From: Hymenobacter tibetensis
Lineage (GTDB): Bacteria; Bacteroidota; Bacteroidia; Cytophagales; Hymenobacteraceae
Length of the DNA stretch: 64,000 nt
Reading direction: 5' to 3'
NCBI RefSeq assembly: GCF_022827545.1
Contig: NZ_CP094669.1
Coordinates: forward strand, 2,880,001-2,944,000
Shown piece after piece: positions 25,801 through 34,794 of this stretch; the stretch's first letter is position 1, and every line of letters begins with the position of its first letter. Below the pieces are notes generated by a model. It was not told where the DNA came from, made no database searches, and was given only the letters and a program-made list of their open reading frames with translations. The translations under genes were made by a program, and so were the position numbers.

Positions 25801-26391
25801 CTATTTGCCCAGCAGTTTTGCCACGTATTTGCCCACAATGTCGAACTCCAGATTCACTTGGTGCCCAGGCCGCAGGTCTTGGAAGGTGGTGTGCTCGTAG
25901 GTATACGGAATGATGGCCACAGAAAAGCCATCATCAGTGGAGTTGAAGCAAGTAAGGCTCGTACCGTTTATGCAGATAGACCCTTTTTCGACGGTTACGC
26001 GGCCAGGGCCGGGCGCATGCCGAAAGCGGTAGACCCAGGAACCGTTTTGGTCTTCTACCGTTTCGCATTCGGCCGTTAGGTCAACGTGGCCTTGCACGAT
26101 GTGGCCGTCAAAGCGGCCGTTAGCCGACAAGCAACGCTCTAGGTTTACGCGACGGCCAGGTTGCCAATGAGCCAGATTGGTCTTTTGCAGGGTCTCGTCG
26201 ATGGCCGTGACAACGTGCGTTCCGGCTGCGGCGTCCACGGCTACTACCGTTAGGCACACGCCGTCGTGGGCCACGCTTTGGTCGATGCGCAGTTCTGCCG
26301 CAAAAGGCGAGGCTACAGTGAAGTGAATATTAGTGTCGGCGCGGCGCACATCCTGGATGGTGCCTAGTGTTTCGATGATGCCAGTAAACAT
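25801..26391 (-). CDS. ribE: Riboflavin synthase, alpha chain
   Basis: This enzyme dismutates two molecules of 6,7-dimethyl-8-ribityllumazine into riboflavin and a pyrimidine by-product. Start ATG 26391 gives 196 residues with the invariant N-terminus MFTGIIETLG. Two tandem lumazine-binding barrels follow, the first with 'DQSVAHDGVCLTVV' and the second starting 'GHIVQGHVDLTAE' with 'GSICINGTSLTC'. No other riboflavin gene is adjacent. It lies 100 bases after the polyprenyl glycosylphosphotransferase on the same strand. Confidence 0.95.
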   Translation of the reverse strand: MFTGIIETLGTIQDVRRADTNIHFTVASPFAAELRIDQSVAHDGVCLTVVAVDAAAGTHVVTAIDETLQKTNLAHWQPGRRVNLERCLSANGRFDGHIVQGHVDLTAECETVEDQNGSWVYRFRHAPGPGRVTVEKGSICINGTSLTCFNSTDDGFSVAIIPYTYEHTTFQDLRPGHQVNLEFDIVGKYVAKLLGK

Positions 26392-26490
26392 GAATGCGAA
26401 TTCTAATCGTTGGTTGTTCATTTCCAGCGCCTCTTCAATAGGCACTAGGGAGAGAACTAGAAACCAGCAACAAACAGCTGGCGCTTTGTT

Positions 26491-28068
26491 CTACTTTCCG
26501 CGCCCCTCAATGATAATTTTGAGGGTGTACAATAAGACCCGGAAGTCCATGGCCAAGCTCATATTCTCGATGTACAGAATATCGAACTTGAGGCGTTCTA
26601 CCATCTGGGTCACGGTTTCGGCATAGCCGTATTTCACTTGCCCGAGGCTGGTGAGACCTGGCCGGACGCGGTGCAGATGGCGGTAATGAGGGGCAATTTT
26701 CACAATCTGGTCGATGAAAAACTGGCGCTCTGGGCGGGGACCCACAATGCTCATATCGCCGCGGATAACGTTCCAGAACTGCGGGAGTTCGTCGAGGCGA
26801 ACTTTACGCATGAAGCGCCCCCAGGGCGTGATGCGGGGGTCGTGGTCGGAGCTAAGTGAGGGGCCTTGCTTTTCCGCATCAGTGTACATCGAGCGGAACT
26901 TGTAGATGCGGAATGGGTGCCCAAACCGCCCAATACGCTCCTGCGAGTAGAACACCGGCCCCGGCGACGACAGTTTCACCATGGCGGCCGTGAAAGCATA
27001 CACTGGCCAGGCCAGCAGCAAGAAGAGCGAGGAAGCCACCACATCAATCACCCGCTTCAACACGCGCTGCCACAGCGGCAGCAGGTCCTGCTTGATTTCG
27101 ATGAGGGGCGTGCCGAAAATGTGGCTCACTTTCACCGAGCCCAGCAACATCTGGTAGAGGTCCGGCAATACGCTAATCCGGGCGGGGGTGCCTTCCAGCA
27201 ACGTCAGAATCTCTTCTACCACCCGGTGCTCCGAGGGCTCAATGGCAATTACAATCTGCTCAATTTTCAGGGCCCGGACCAGCGCGGGCAGCCGGCGATA
27301 CGAGCCACGGGTAGGTAACTCGGCAGCCAGGCCAGCATCCACGGTGTCACCGACGGGGGCAAACCCAACCAGTTTGAGGCCCAGGTGCCGGCTGTTGCGG
27401 CGCAGTTCAAAGCAGGTTTCGAGGGCTAGGGCATTAGAGCCCACCAGTAGCGTGTTGAAGAAGATGGTGCCGTTGCGAACCAGATGCTGCACGCTACTCA
27501 CAGCCATTGTTCGGAACACGGCCGAAATGGTAAAGTGCAGCAGGAAATACGCCGTAATGGTTTTGTAGTATAGCTGATAGTTGCTGACCCCTTGGTCGTC
27601 AAGCAGAAATGCAAAGAAGATAATCAACGCGCCGAGCACCGATACGCGCCCGAGCCGGATAATTTCCCCGAGACGCGACTTACGGAAAATGTCCCGATAC
27701 TCGCCAATAAGCGCATACAGAGCCGTCCAGAAGAAGGCAATCATCAGGGCTGAGCCTGTTAGGTAGAATAAAGCCCCTTCGGTAAAGCGGTAGCCTTCGT
27801 TTATTTCACTCAGTAGGTGTTTGCGCAGTAGAAAGAAACACACCCATGCTAAAAGGGCCGCCCCAAAGTCGGCGGCAATTAGCTTTAGTCGTTGCAAGGT
27901 GCGGATCAAGGGCCGAAACAATCGGGCCGGCCTAAAGCCGGCGAGTGGGATTATGAGGGCGAATAGGTAGCTTCGCACCGAAACAAATGCCTTCACGGGC
28001 ACTAAAGGGCCCGTTTTGGGTAGGTCAAAGGTAGGGCAATAAACCGAAATCCGGGAAAACCGTGCCAA
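26491..28068 (-). CDS. Polyprenyl glycosylphosphotransferase (WbaP/CpsE-like)
   Basis: A long initiating sugar-phosphate transferase. The frame gives 525 residues from a TTG; a GTG a little downstream is an alternative and no ATG precedes the first membrane segment. The N-terminal half has about four membrane segments and a CoA-binding-like Rossmann part ('[20 protein letters not shown]'). The C-terminal catalytic domain has a reentrant helix, '[16 protein letters not shown]', '[24 protein letters not shown]' and '[11 protein letters not shown]'. It transfers a sugar phosphate to undecaprenyl phosphate for exopolysaccharide synthesis. No polysaccharide cluster surrounds it. Confidence 0.93.
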   Translation of the reverse strand: MARFSRISVYCPTFDLPKTGPLVPVKAFVSVRSYLFALIIPLAGFRPARLFRPLIRTLQRLKLIAADFGAALLAWVCFFLLRKHLLSEINEGYRFTEGALFYLTGSALMIAFFWTALYALIGEYRDIFRKSRLGEIIRLGRVSVLGALIIFFAFLLDDQGVSNYQLYYKTITAYFLLHFTISAVFRTMAVSSVQHLVRNGTIFFNTLLVGSNALALETCFELRRNSRHLGLKLVGFAPVGDTVDAGLAAELPTRGSYRRLPALVRALKIEQIVIAIEPSEHRVVEEILTLLEGTPARISVLPDLYQMLLGSVKVSHIFGTPLIEIKQDLLPLWQRVLKRVIDVVASSLFLLLAWPVYAFTAAMVKLSSPGPVFYSQERIGRFGHPFRIYKFRSMYTDAEKQGPSLSSDHDPRITPWGRFMRKVRLDELPQFWNVIRGDMSIVGPRPERQFFIDQIVKIAPHYRHLHRVRPGLTSLGQVKYGYAETVTQMVERLKFDILYIENMSLAMDFRVLLYTLKIIIEGRGK

Positions 28069-28111
28069 TCAAAAGCGCTGCCCCACGCCCAACTGGAACT
28101 GCTTCTCCTGC

Positions 28112-28768
28112 ATGCACGCCGATACCTACCGACACCGCGGCCAGCGCCGCACCCTCGTAGACGAGCTGCGCCGCAAAGGAATCCGCGACGAGCGGGTACT
28201 AACGGCGCTGCTAGCCGTACCGCGTCATGCCTTTTTCGAAACCGCATTTCAGGCCCACGCATACCAAGACAAAGCGTTTCCCATTGGCGAAGGCCAAACT
28301 ATTTCGCAGCCGTACACTGTAGCCTACCAAACGGCGCTGCTGGGTCTAGAGGCGCACCACAAGGTGCTGGAAGTTGGCACTGGGTCGGGCTACCAGTGTT
28401 GCGTGCTGCTGGAGCTTACGCCCCACGTCTTCAGCATCGAATACCAACCCGTGCTGTTCGAGCGCACGCGGCGGCGGCTGGCGCATCTTAACCGCACAGC
28501 CGCTCACCTATTCTGCGGCGACGGTTCCGTGGGCCTACCCGAACACGCACCCTTCGACCGGATTCTAGTCACGGCGGGCTCTCCCACGCTACCCCGGCCT
28601 CTACTCCGGCAGCTGCGCGTAGGTGGGTGCTTGGTTATTCCGGTGGGCAACGCTCAGGCGCAGCGCATGGTACGGGTGACGCGGGTAAGCGAAGAGGAGT
28701 TCACGCGCGAAGAATTCGAGCAATTTCGCTTTGTGCCACTGCTGGGGCGGGCGGGTTGGGCCAGCTAA
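28112..28768 (+). CDS. pcm: Protein-L-isoaspartate O-methyltransferase
   Basis: It methylates isoaspartyl residues in damaged proteins so they can be repaired, using SAM. The product has 218 residues. An N-terminal 'RRTLVDELRRKGIRDERVL' precedes the family motif 'GEGQTISQPYTVAYQTALL', the SAM loop 'VLEVGTGSGYQCCVLLEL' and 'FDRILVTAGSPTLPRPLLRQL'. It is divergent from the polyprenyl glycosylphosphotransferase, with about 40 bases between. The C-terminal 'FRFVPLLG' completes the family pattern. Confidence 0.94.
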   Translation: MHADTYRHRGQRRTLVDELRRKGIRDERVLTALLAVPRHAFFETAFQAHAYQDKAFPIGEGQTISQPYTVAYQTALLGLEAHHKVLEVGTGSGYQCCVLLELTPHVFSIEYQPVLFERTRRRLAHLNRTAAHLFCGDGSVGLPEHAPFDRILVTAGSPTLPRPLLRQLRVGGCLVIPVGNAQAQRMVRVTRVSEEEFTREEFEQFRFVPLLGRAGWAS

Positions 28769-28903
28769 GCGGAGGTTGCCACGAAAGCATGAGCGAAGTG
28801 CTATAATTAGAGAGCGGCACCACTGCTTCAGCCCACTAGGTCAACGATGCTATATTGTTCGGTGCGCCGGCCTAGAGCGCCTCGTATCTACCGCCTCAGA
28901 ACC

Positions 28904-28911
28904 TATCTTTG
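28904..28911 (+). promoter_or_regulatory. -7 element before the second thioesterase gene
   Basis: TATCTTTG matches TAnnTTTG and is 31 bases before the ATG at 28943. Confidence 0.45.
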
Positions 28912-28942
28912 CAGCATACTTTTCTTTTGAGAATTTCTTCGC

Positions 28943-29464
28943 ATGATGCGCAAACAAAGGCCCGTAAAGGACTCGTTCGTTATAATGACTGAGTTGGTTC
29001 TACCGAACGACACCAACACGCTTAACAACCTAATGGGCGGCCGCATGATGCATCTCATGGACATTGCTGCCGCTATTGCTGCTCAAAAGCATTCCAACCG
29101 CATCGTCGTTACGGCTTCCGTCGACAACGTATCGTTCCGCGACGCCATTCGGCTCGGGAGCGTCGTGACTTTACAGGCTCAAGTAACGCGGGCTTTCAGC
29201 TCGAGCATGGAGGTTCATATTGATGTGTGGGCCGAGGATATTCCGAGCGGCACCAAGATGAAAACCAACGAGGCCTTTTTCACTTTCGTAGCCGTCGACC
29301 AGTCGGGCCGCCCGATTGACGTGCCAGAGGCCGTACCGGAAACCCCCGAAGAAGTACAGCTCTACGAAGGGGCCCTCCGCCGCCGGCAGCTGCGGCTAGT
29401 GCTCGGGGGACGCATGAAGCCCACAGAAGCCACCGAGCTACGGGCACTTTTTGAAATGGAATAA
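28943..29464 (+). CDS. Acyl-CoA thioesterase (hotdog, BFIT-like)
   Basis: A 173-residue cytosolic thioesterase. The hotdog motif is clear: 'VLPNDTNTLNNLMGGRMMHLMDIAAAIAA', then 'ASVDNVSFRDAIRLGSVV' and 'FTFVAVDQSGRPIDVPEA'. The C-terminal helical extension ('YEGALRRRQLRLVLGG') is typical for single-domain bacterial acyl-CoA hydrolases. It is paralogous to the shorter thioesterase at 9094. A terminator-like hairpin follows at 29490-29513. Confidence 0.92.
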   Translation: MMRKQRPVKDSFVIMTELVLPNDTNTLNNLMGGRMMHLMDIAAAIAAQKHSNRIVVTASVDNVSFRDAIRLGSVVTLQAQVTRAFSSSMEVHIDVWAEDIPSGTKMKTNEAFFTFVAVDQSGRPIDVPEAVPETPEEVQLYEGALRRRQLRLVLGGRMKPTEATELRALFEME

Positions 29465-29489
29465 GCCAGAGGCACTACGGCTGCCTTAC

Positions 29490-29513
29490 CCAGCGCCATA
29501 CCAGTGGCGCTGG
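29490..29513. terminator. Hairpin after the thioesterase gene
   Basis: A perfect 9-bp inverted repeat CCAGCGCCA / TGGCGCTGG with a six-base loop. The following sequence has only a weak T-run, so it is a possible terminator. Confidence 0.5.
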
Positions 29514-29580
29514 TGTTTGCCACCACACACTTACCGCTAGCACTTCTCAATTAGACGGTTTCTCTGCTACTCATTGCACC

Positions 29581-30453
29581 ATGGCAACTACCGATTCGCT
29601 GGCTTTCTTTCAAAACTTTTACACGGATGTGTCGCTGTACGTAGTGGCGGAACCGGGGCCTGCCTCACAGGTTTCCGACGTGCCAGCAGCCTCATCAGTG
29701 GCCGCTACGGCTCCGGCTCCGGTGGTGGCGGTGGTGCCACTAGTTCCAGTCGCAGTACTCGTGCCTACACCCGCTTTGGTTGCATCGGTTCCGCCTCCCG
29801 CAGAGAAGCCGCCGGTGCCTAGCATAGCAGCCGCCACACCAGCCGCAATGCCCAGCAAGCTGCCTTCCTTGGCTAGCTTGCCTCTCACCCCACTACCACC
29901 TACTCCCCCCCCACCAGTTGTGGTGCCGGCCGCGGCCACCCCTGAGCCAGCCCAGCTTTTCTCTGTGCCAACCTTGGCGGAGCTACCCGCCGCACCGGCT
30001 GCGCCGGACTCGCAGCCGGGCCGGGTGCAACCCTCACCTACTCAGTCGCCGGTGGCGCACATTCCGTTTGCCACTCTTGGCAGCAACCCCAACGGGTTGC
30101 TGATTTTGGTGCGCCTACCGGCCGATGAGTTCCGCAAGCTGCCCCGCAACGTGTTCCTCAACAATATTCTGAAAGCCATCCGCCTCGTGATGGAAGATGT
30201 AGTGCTGGTGAATGTGGAGCACGATAAGTTTCCGGTGGCCTTGTGCACTCTCCGCAAAACGCTTGCAGCCAAGCAGTTCCTGGCTTTCGGCAAAAACCTG
30301 CTCGACGTGGCCGTTTACACCACCCAGCCCTACGAGCCCGTGCTCCTCTACGGCGACACTGCATTCCTGGGCGCCAGCGAAATCAAGATGCTGGAATATG
30401 ACGCGGGCCGTAAAAAGCAGCTCTGGCACGCCATGCAGCGAATGTTTCTCTAG
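29581..30453 (+). CDS. Hypothetical protein with Pro/Ala/Val-rich linker and conserved C-terminal domain
   Basis: A 290-residue protein in three parts. The first 25 residues are short and helical ('SLAFFQNFYTDVSLYVV'). Residues about 26-155 are low-complexity Pro/Ala/Val/Thr sequence without charge. The C-terminal 130 residues form a folded domain ('GLLILVRLPADEF', 'FLNNILKAIRLVMEDVVLVNVEHDKF', 'YEPVLLYGDTAFLGAS', 'KQLWHAMQRMFL'). I recall the C-terminal pattern from uncharacterised Bacteroidota proteins but cannot assign a function. There is no signal peptide, so it is probably cytosolic. Confidence 0.7.
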   Translation: MATTDSLAFFQNFYTDVSLYVVAEPGPASQVSDVPAASSVAATAPAPVVAVVPLVPVAVLVPTPALVASVPPPAEKPPVPSIAAATPAAMPSKLPSLASLPLTPLPPTPPPPVVVPAAATPEPAQLFSVPTLAELPAAPAAPDSQPGRVQPSPTQSPVAHIPFATLGSNPNGLLILVRLPADEFRKLPRNVFLNNILKAIRLVMEDVVLVNVEHDKFPVALCTLRKTLAAKQFLAFGKNLLDVAVYTTQPYEPVLLYGDTAFLGASEIKMLEYDAGRKKQLWHAMQRMFL

Positions 30454-30687
30454 GCCTGGCGCTGAAATGGAAGAACTAGTGCCGCAAAACGGGCACTACC
30501 TTCTTCTATGTTGCGAAGAAGCCGGCCGTAGATCAGCAAGTAGAAGCGCTTGGGTGTACCAAAAGACGGTTCTGCTTTCTGCCTTGTATGGAGCAGAGTG
30601 AATACACCTCATAGTATTGTAAAATTCAGATAGTTATTTGCATATTTAGGAAGCTGGTGATTTCCCTCATTCCACTTTCTAACTCGT

Positions 30688-31482
30688 ATGCAACAAGAAA
30701 GAACCTCTGCAATGTCTCCTACCAGTGGGTATCATCTGGTAGATGGAATCTCGATGTTGCATCAGCAAGAGCAGGACTACAATCCCTGGTTTGAAGAACA
30801 ATACAGCGCTACGGCTGAGCCATGGAATTATAGTCGGCGAGGTGGCGAGTTGTTTCGCCATGCGCATACTATCGAGCTATTGCGTCGCTTTTGTCCTCAC
30901 CCTTCGTCCTTGCTCGAACTAGGCTGTAGCCAAGGTCTGATGACCGCCCAGCTTGTTCCTTTCACCAAAGAGCTATTTGCCTCCGACGTGTCGCCTAGTG
31001 CGGTGAAAATCTGTAAGCGGAAATGCGATCCGCTGGCGGCCCAGCACAACTGCTCGATGCACTACTACGTGACGACTACGCCCGGCCTCCCCTTTGCTGA
31101 CGATAGTTTCGAGGTAGTTACCCTCTGCGACGGAATGATTGGGTGGTGGTTCAGTGAAGAACAGAAACAAGCTGCGCTCAAAGACACGTACCGGGTGTTG
31201 CGCAAGGGAGGCTACGTCATGTTCACTGACTACGCCACTCCCGACGTATTTGACAGCTACATCCAGCTTATCCAAAACAGTGAGCTGTCAGTAGTTTCCG
31301 TCAGCTACTTATACGATAGGCCTTGGTATCTGCTTGAGTCTGTGGTTAAAAAGCTGCCGGGCAAAGCCCTGCTCAGCCCAATTGTAGCCAGCCCGAAGGT
31401 TGCTAAACTACTCCATAAGGCTGGGGGTATGGTCGGCACCGCAGCGGCCCGGCACATCCTCATCATAGCTCGCAAAGAGTAA
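30688..31482 (+). CDS. Class I SAM-dependent methyltransferase
   Basis: A 264-residue soluble methyltransferase. The SAM loop is 'LLELGCSQGLMTAQLV', followed by an acidic strand end 'LFASDVSPSAVKICK'. Then come 'DDSFEVVTLCDGMIGWWF' and the typical 'ALKDTYRVLRKGGYVMFTDYA'. The N-terminal 'NPWFEEQYSATAEPWNYSRRGGELFRH' resembles NodS-like and glycan- or lipid-modifying methyltransferases, but the substrate is not clear. It is monocistronic and followed by a strong terminator. Confidence 0.85.
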   Translation: MQQERTSAMSPTSGYHLVDGISMLHQQEQDYNPWFEEQYSATAEPWNYSRRGGELFRHAHTIELLRRFCPHPSSLLELGCSQGLMTAQLVPFTKELFASDVSPSAVKICKRKCDPLAAQHNCSMHYYVTTTPGLPFADDSFEVVTLCDGMIGWWFSEEQKQAALKDTYRVLRKGGYVMFTDYATPDVFDSYIQLIQNSELSVVSVSYLYDRPWYLLESVVKKLPGKALLSPIVASPKVAKLLHKAGGMVGTAAARHILIIARKE

Positions 31483-31533
31483 ACACTATTCTGGACAACC
31501 AAGCAACGCCCCAGCTGCACCAAACGCTGCTCC

Positions 31534-31571
31534 ATAAAAAAGCCGAGCCTATACAGGCTCGGCTTTTTTAT
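31534..31571. terminator. Bidirectional terminator
   Basis: A 17-bp perfect inverted repeat ATAAAAAAGCCGAGCCT with AGGCTCGGCTTTTTTAT. It lies between the converging methyltransferase and TlpA genes, with A/T-runs on both sides. Confidence 0.93.
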
Positions 31572-31586
31572 GTCTGCTGCTAAATC

Positions 31587-32735
31587 TTACTTCAACACAG
31601 AAGCTAGTTTAGCTTCCAGGGCTTCCCCACGCAGGTTTTTGCCGATAATGCGGCCTTGCGGATCAAGTAAAATAGAAGCTGGAATGGACTTGATGCTGTA
31701 AGTCTGACCAGCGGCGCTTTCCCAGCCCTTCAGATCGGAAACGTGCTTCCACACCAGGCCATCAGCCTGAATGGCCTTCAGCCATTTTTCGCGGTCCTGG
31801 TCGAAGCTAACGCCATAGATTTCAAAGCCTTTGCCTTTGAACTTGTTGTAGGCTTTCACCACGTTAGGGTTTTCGCGGCGGCACGGCCCGCACCACGAGG
31901 CCCAGAAGTCGATTAGCACGTACTTGCCCCGCAGGCTGCTCAGCGCTACGGGCTTGCCATCCGGAGCGGCCAAGCTGATTTCGGGGGCTTGTACGCCAAC
32001 TGCCGTAGAGCGCATCGGCTCCAGCTTGGCCACCAAGGCCTTGGTATAGCGCGATTCGGGCTGCGTGGTTTTGAAAATGGTCGTCATCGAATCCGCGAAG
32101 GCAAATTGCTCGTCAGGGTTGATGAGGTTGGCTACTGCAAACCCCGAGACCACCGAGCCAGGGTTCTGCCGCACCAAGCCTTTAACACCTTCAGTGCTGC
32201 GAGCTTGCAGCGCATAAAACTGTTTTTCCAGCACCTGCATCGAGTCGGAGCGGCCGGCTTGCGCATTTTGGTTGTAGCGCTGCTCCAAACGGCCCATCTG
32301 CGTCTTCGACTGCGTCATGGTACGGCTCAGCTGCTGCAATACTTCCGAATCTTTGGAGCCCTTTACGGTGTAGCTGTCGCTTAGCTTTTGTGCGTCGCCG
32401 GTCAGGGACAGGCTACTGCCGTTGGCTAGTGCTACCAGCACCTGATTTTGGTCGTTTACCTTCACTTGGTACAAGCCGGCTTCTGGCACGGTGCCCGTGA
32501 ACTTGAACTCCCCTTTGTCGTCAACCGCAGCCGTATCGCGCGAGATAAACTGGGTGTCACCTAGCTCCGCAAGATATACCTTGGCGCCAGCTGGCGCATT
32601 AGTTAGTTGGCCCGTAATCTGGTAGCCGGTACCAGATGTGGCCGAGCCAGTGGTGGGCGGCGTGGCTTTATTACAGGCATTGGCCATTCCTAGCACCGCA
32701 CCAATCAACAGGAAGCTTTTCATTTTGTGCATCAT
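31587..32735 (-). CDS. TlpA-type thiol-disulfide oxidoreductase lipoprotein with DUF4369
   Basis: A periplasm-facing thioredoxin-like protein. The start is one of three close methionines (32735, 32732 or 32723), all giving a lipoprotein signal that ends GMANAC. The N-terminal third is a DUF4369 beta domain ('YQITGQLTNAPAGAKVYLAE'). A helical region follows, then a C-terminal TlpA/ResA domain with 'LIDFWASWCGPCRREN' (CGPC active site) and cis-Pro segment 'SIKSIPASILLDPQG'. Such proteins reduce disulfides, for instance in cytochrome c maturation; the actual partner is unknown. It is monocistronic. Confidence 0.92.
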   Translation of the reverse strand: MMHKMKSFLLIGAVLGMANACNKATPPTTGSATSGTGYQITGQLTNAPAGAKVYLAELGDTQFISRDTAAVDDKGEFKFTGTVPEAGLYQVKVNDQNQVLVALANGSSLSLTGDAQKLSDSYTVKGSKDSEVLQQLSRTMTQSKTQMGRLEQRYNQNAQAGRSDSMQVLEKQFYALQARSTEGVKGLVRQNPGSVVSGFAVANLINPDEQFAFADSMTTIFKTTQPESRYTKALVAKLEPMRSTAVGVQAPEISLAAPDGKPVALSSLRGKYVLIDFWASWCGPCRRENPNVVKAYNKFKGKGFEIYGVSFDQDREKWLKAIQADGLVWKHVSDLKGWESAAGQTYSIKSIPASILLDPQGRIIGKNLRGEALEAKLASVLK

Positions 32736-32780
32736 CTCAGACGAAAAAACCAGCAGGAAGCCAGCAAACTCAGGGGGCAA

Positions 32781-33141
32781 AGATCGACGTTTCGTGCCGC
32801 AAGTTGTCTATTTAAGCGCGAATGCAAAAATACCTGCCTCCTACCCATCGTTTACGTGGTCTGCTACTGAAAACCTAAAAGTTCACCCTTAGTTCCTAGA
32901 GCAGCTACAACTGCTTTTCTAAGGGTAGCAAAGGCCCGCTTCTCGAAAGTAAATCTGGGTTGTAAGAAGCCAGGCGCGCCTCAGGATACGGAGGCACGCT
33001 TCAGGGGCAGCCATGCGCCGCTCTAGCTTTTCTCTTTTCGCTCACGCTAGAGAGGTGGCGGTAGCCAGACTCTTACACAAGCAAAAAGCACAGGCTACAA
33101 ACGTAACTTGTGCTTTTTGCTTGTGTAAGAGCTATGGTAGA
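32781..33141. other. Intergenic region without a supported gene
   Basis: No convincing coding frame lies between the TlpA gene and gatB. The only clear element is the terminator at 33071-33130 at the gatB end. Confidence 0.55.
33071..33130. terminator. Terminator after gatB
   Basis: A 22-bp perfect inverted repeat (TCTTACACAAGCAAAAAGCA outermost) around a 16-base loop, just past the gatB stop codon. Confidence 0.85.
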
Positions 33142-34599
33142 TCAGCCTTCCAACTTCTGGCGTAGCAGTTGGTTGGCCATTTTGGGGTCGGCCTTACCGC
33201 CCGTTAGCTTCATCAACTCGCCCATAAACATGCCCGTCAACGACTTCTTACCCGCGCGGTACTCGGCTACCTTGGCGGGGTTGGCGTCCAGCACCTGCTG
33301 AATCATAGCTTCCAAAGCACTGCTGTCCGACTGTTGCAGTAAGCCCTGGGCTTCGGCGGCGGCGGCGGCCGTTTGCGCGGGGTGGTCGAGCAGGTACGGG
33401 AAGAGCTGCTTGCTGGCTACGGAGTGGCTGACCTTGTTGTCATCGATAAGCTGAATGATATCGGCCAGATGCTGCGCGGTCAGCGGAAACTCCGCCATGG
33501 TAAGGGCGCGCTCGTTCAGGAACGACTTCACGGCACCTTGTACCCAGTTGGCCGCGGCTTTGGCGTTCGGAGTCAGGCGGGTCAGTTCATCGAAGAACAA
33601 GGCCACGTCCTTCTCCACCGTTAGCACCGAGGCATCGTAGTCAGACAAGCCTAGCTCACCGGTGAAGCGCGTATACAACTGCTGGGGCAAGGCCGGTAGC
33701 TCCGCCTGCACGCGGTGCAGCCAGGCATCATCAATAACAACGGGCGGCAAATCGGGCTCCGGGAAGTAACGGTAGTCGTTCATCGTTTCCTTGCTGCGCT
33801 GGCCACCGGTGGTGCCGGTAGCGGCATCAAAGCCCCGGGTTTCGCTGTCGATAACTTCGCCGCGCTCCAGCATTTCAATCTGGCGCTCGATTTCGTACTC
33901 GATGGCCCGCTGCACGTTGCGGAACGAGTTCATGTTCTTCACTTCCACCTTGGTGCCGAACTTATCGGCCCCTTTCAGCATCACCGACACGTTGGCGTCG
34001 CAGCGGAGCGAGCCTTCCTCCATGTTGCCGTCGCAGATTTCCAGGTACTCCACCAGCTTCTTAATCTCGGTGAGGTACACGTACGCTTCCTCAGAAGTCC
34101 GGATATCGGGCTCCGACACAATTTCGATGAGTGGCACGCCGGCGCGGTTCAGATCCACGAGGGTTTCCACTTCGCCAGCTAAGTGCATGCTCTTGCCAGC
34201 GTCTTCCTCCATGTGAATGCGCGTCACGCCGATTTGCTTGGTCGAGCCGTCGGAGAGGCGCACTTCCACGTGCCCTTCGTAGCAGATAGGCGTTTTGTCT
34301 TGGGTGATTTGGTAGCCCTTCGGCAGGTCGGGATAGAAGTAGTTTTTGCGCGCAAACAGGTTGTCGCGGCGGATGTGGCAATTAGTAGCCAACCCCATTT
34401 TCATGGCGTACTCCACGGCCGTGCGGTTCACGCGGGGCAGCGTGCCGGGGTGGCCCAAGGTAATGACGCTCAGATTGTTGTTGGGCATGGCGCCGTACTC
34501 ATTCTCATCCGAAGAGTACATTTTGCTGTGCGTGAGCAACTGCGCGTGCACTTCGAGGCCGATAACGGGCTGGTATTTGGCTTTGATGCTTTCGTCCAT
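33142..34599 (-). CDS. gatB: Asp-tRNA(Asn)/Glu-tRNA(Gln) amidotransferase subunit B
   Basis: GatB recognises the mischarged tRNA and carries the kinase/transamidase cradle of the GatCAB complex. The product has 485 residues, the usual size. Motifs are 'YQPVIGLEVHAQLLT', 'HPGTLPRVNRTAVEYAMKMGLA', 'KNYFYPDLPKGYQITQ', 'EDAGKSMH' and 'DLNRAGVPLIEIVSEPD', plus a C-terminal YqeY-like tail ending 'GMFMGELMKLTGGKADPKMANQLL'. gatA and gatC are not adjacent, as is often so in Bacteroidota. The transcript appears monocistronic. Confidence 0.96.
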   Translation of the reverse strand: MDESIKAKYQPVIGLEVHAQLLTHSKMYSSDENEYGAMPNNNLSVITLGHPGTLPRVNRTAVEYAMKMGLATNCHIRRDNLFARKNYFYPDLPKGYQITQDKTPICYEGHVEVRLSDGSTKQIGVTRIHMEEDAGKSMHLAGEVETLVDLNRAGVPLIEIVSEPDIRTSEEAYVYLTEIKKLVEYLEICDGNMEEGSLRCDANVSVMLKGADKFGTKVEVKNMNSFRNVQRAIEYEIERQIEMLERGEVIDSETRGFDAATGTTGGQRSKETMNDYRYFPEPDLPPVVIDDAWLHRVQAELPALPQQLYTRFTGELGLSDYDASVLTVEKDVALFFDELTRLTPNAKAAANWVQGAVKSFLNERALTMAEFPLTAQHLADIIQLIDDNKVSHSVASKQLFPYLLDHPAQTAAAAAEAQGLLQQSDSSALEAMIQQVLDANPAKVAEYRAGKKSLTGMFMGELMKLTGGKADPKMANQLLRQKLEG

Positions 34600-34680
34600 A
34601 CGTAGTAAGTAAGCGGGTAGGCCGCCGGGGCCGCAAGTTAAAACTATCTATCCGAGAAAAAGTATCCCGCTCAAAGCAGC

Positions 34681-34746
34681 AAAAGACCTTTCCACACCGC
34701 AGCAGATGGTGGCTTCACCCCTGGCTTGACGTAGAAAGGTCTTTTT
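34681..34746. terminator. Terminator-like inverted repeat upstream of gatB
   Basis: AAAAGACCTTTC pairs with GAAAGGTCTTTT around a long loop of about 41 bases and ends in a T-run. It separates the + end of the gatB promoter region from the 3' end of the gene at 34795. Confidence 0.6.
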
Positions 34747-34794
34747 CACTGCTCTGCACAGCTCGGACAACGGAGTAGCTCCTGCGCGTTATTC

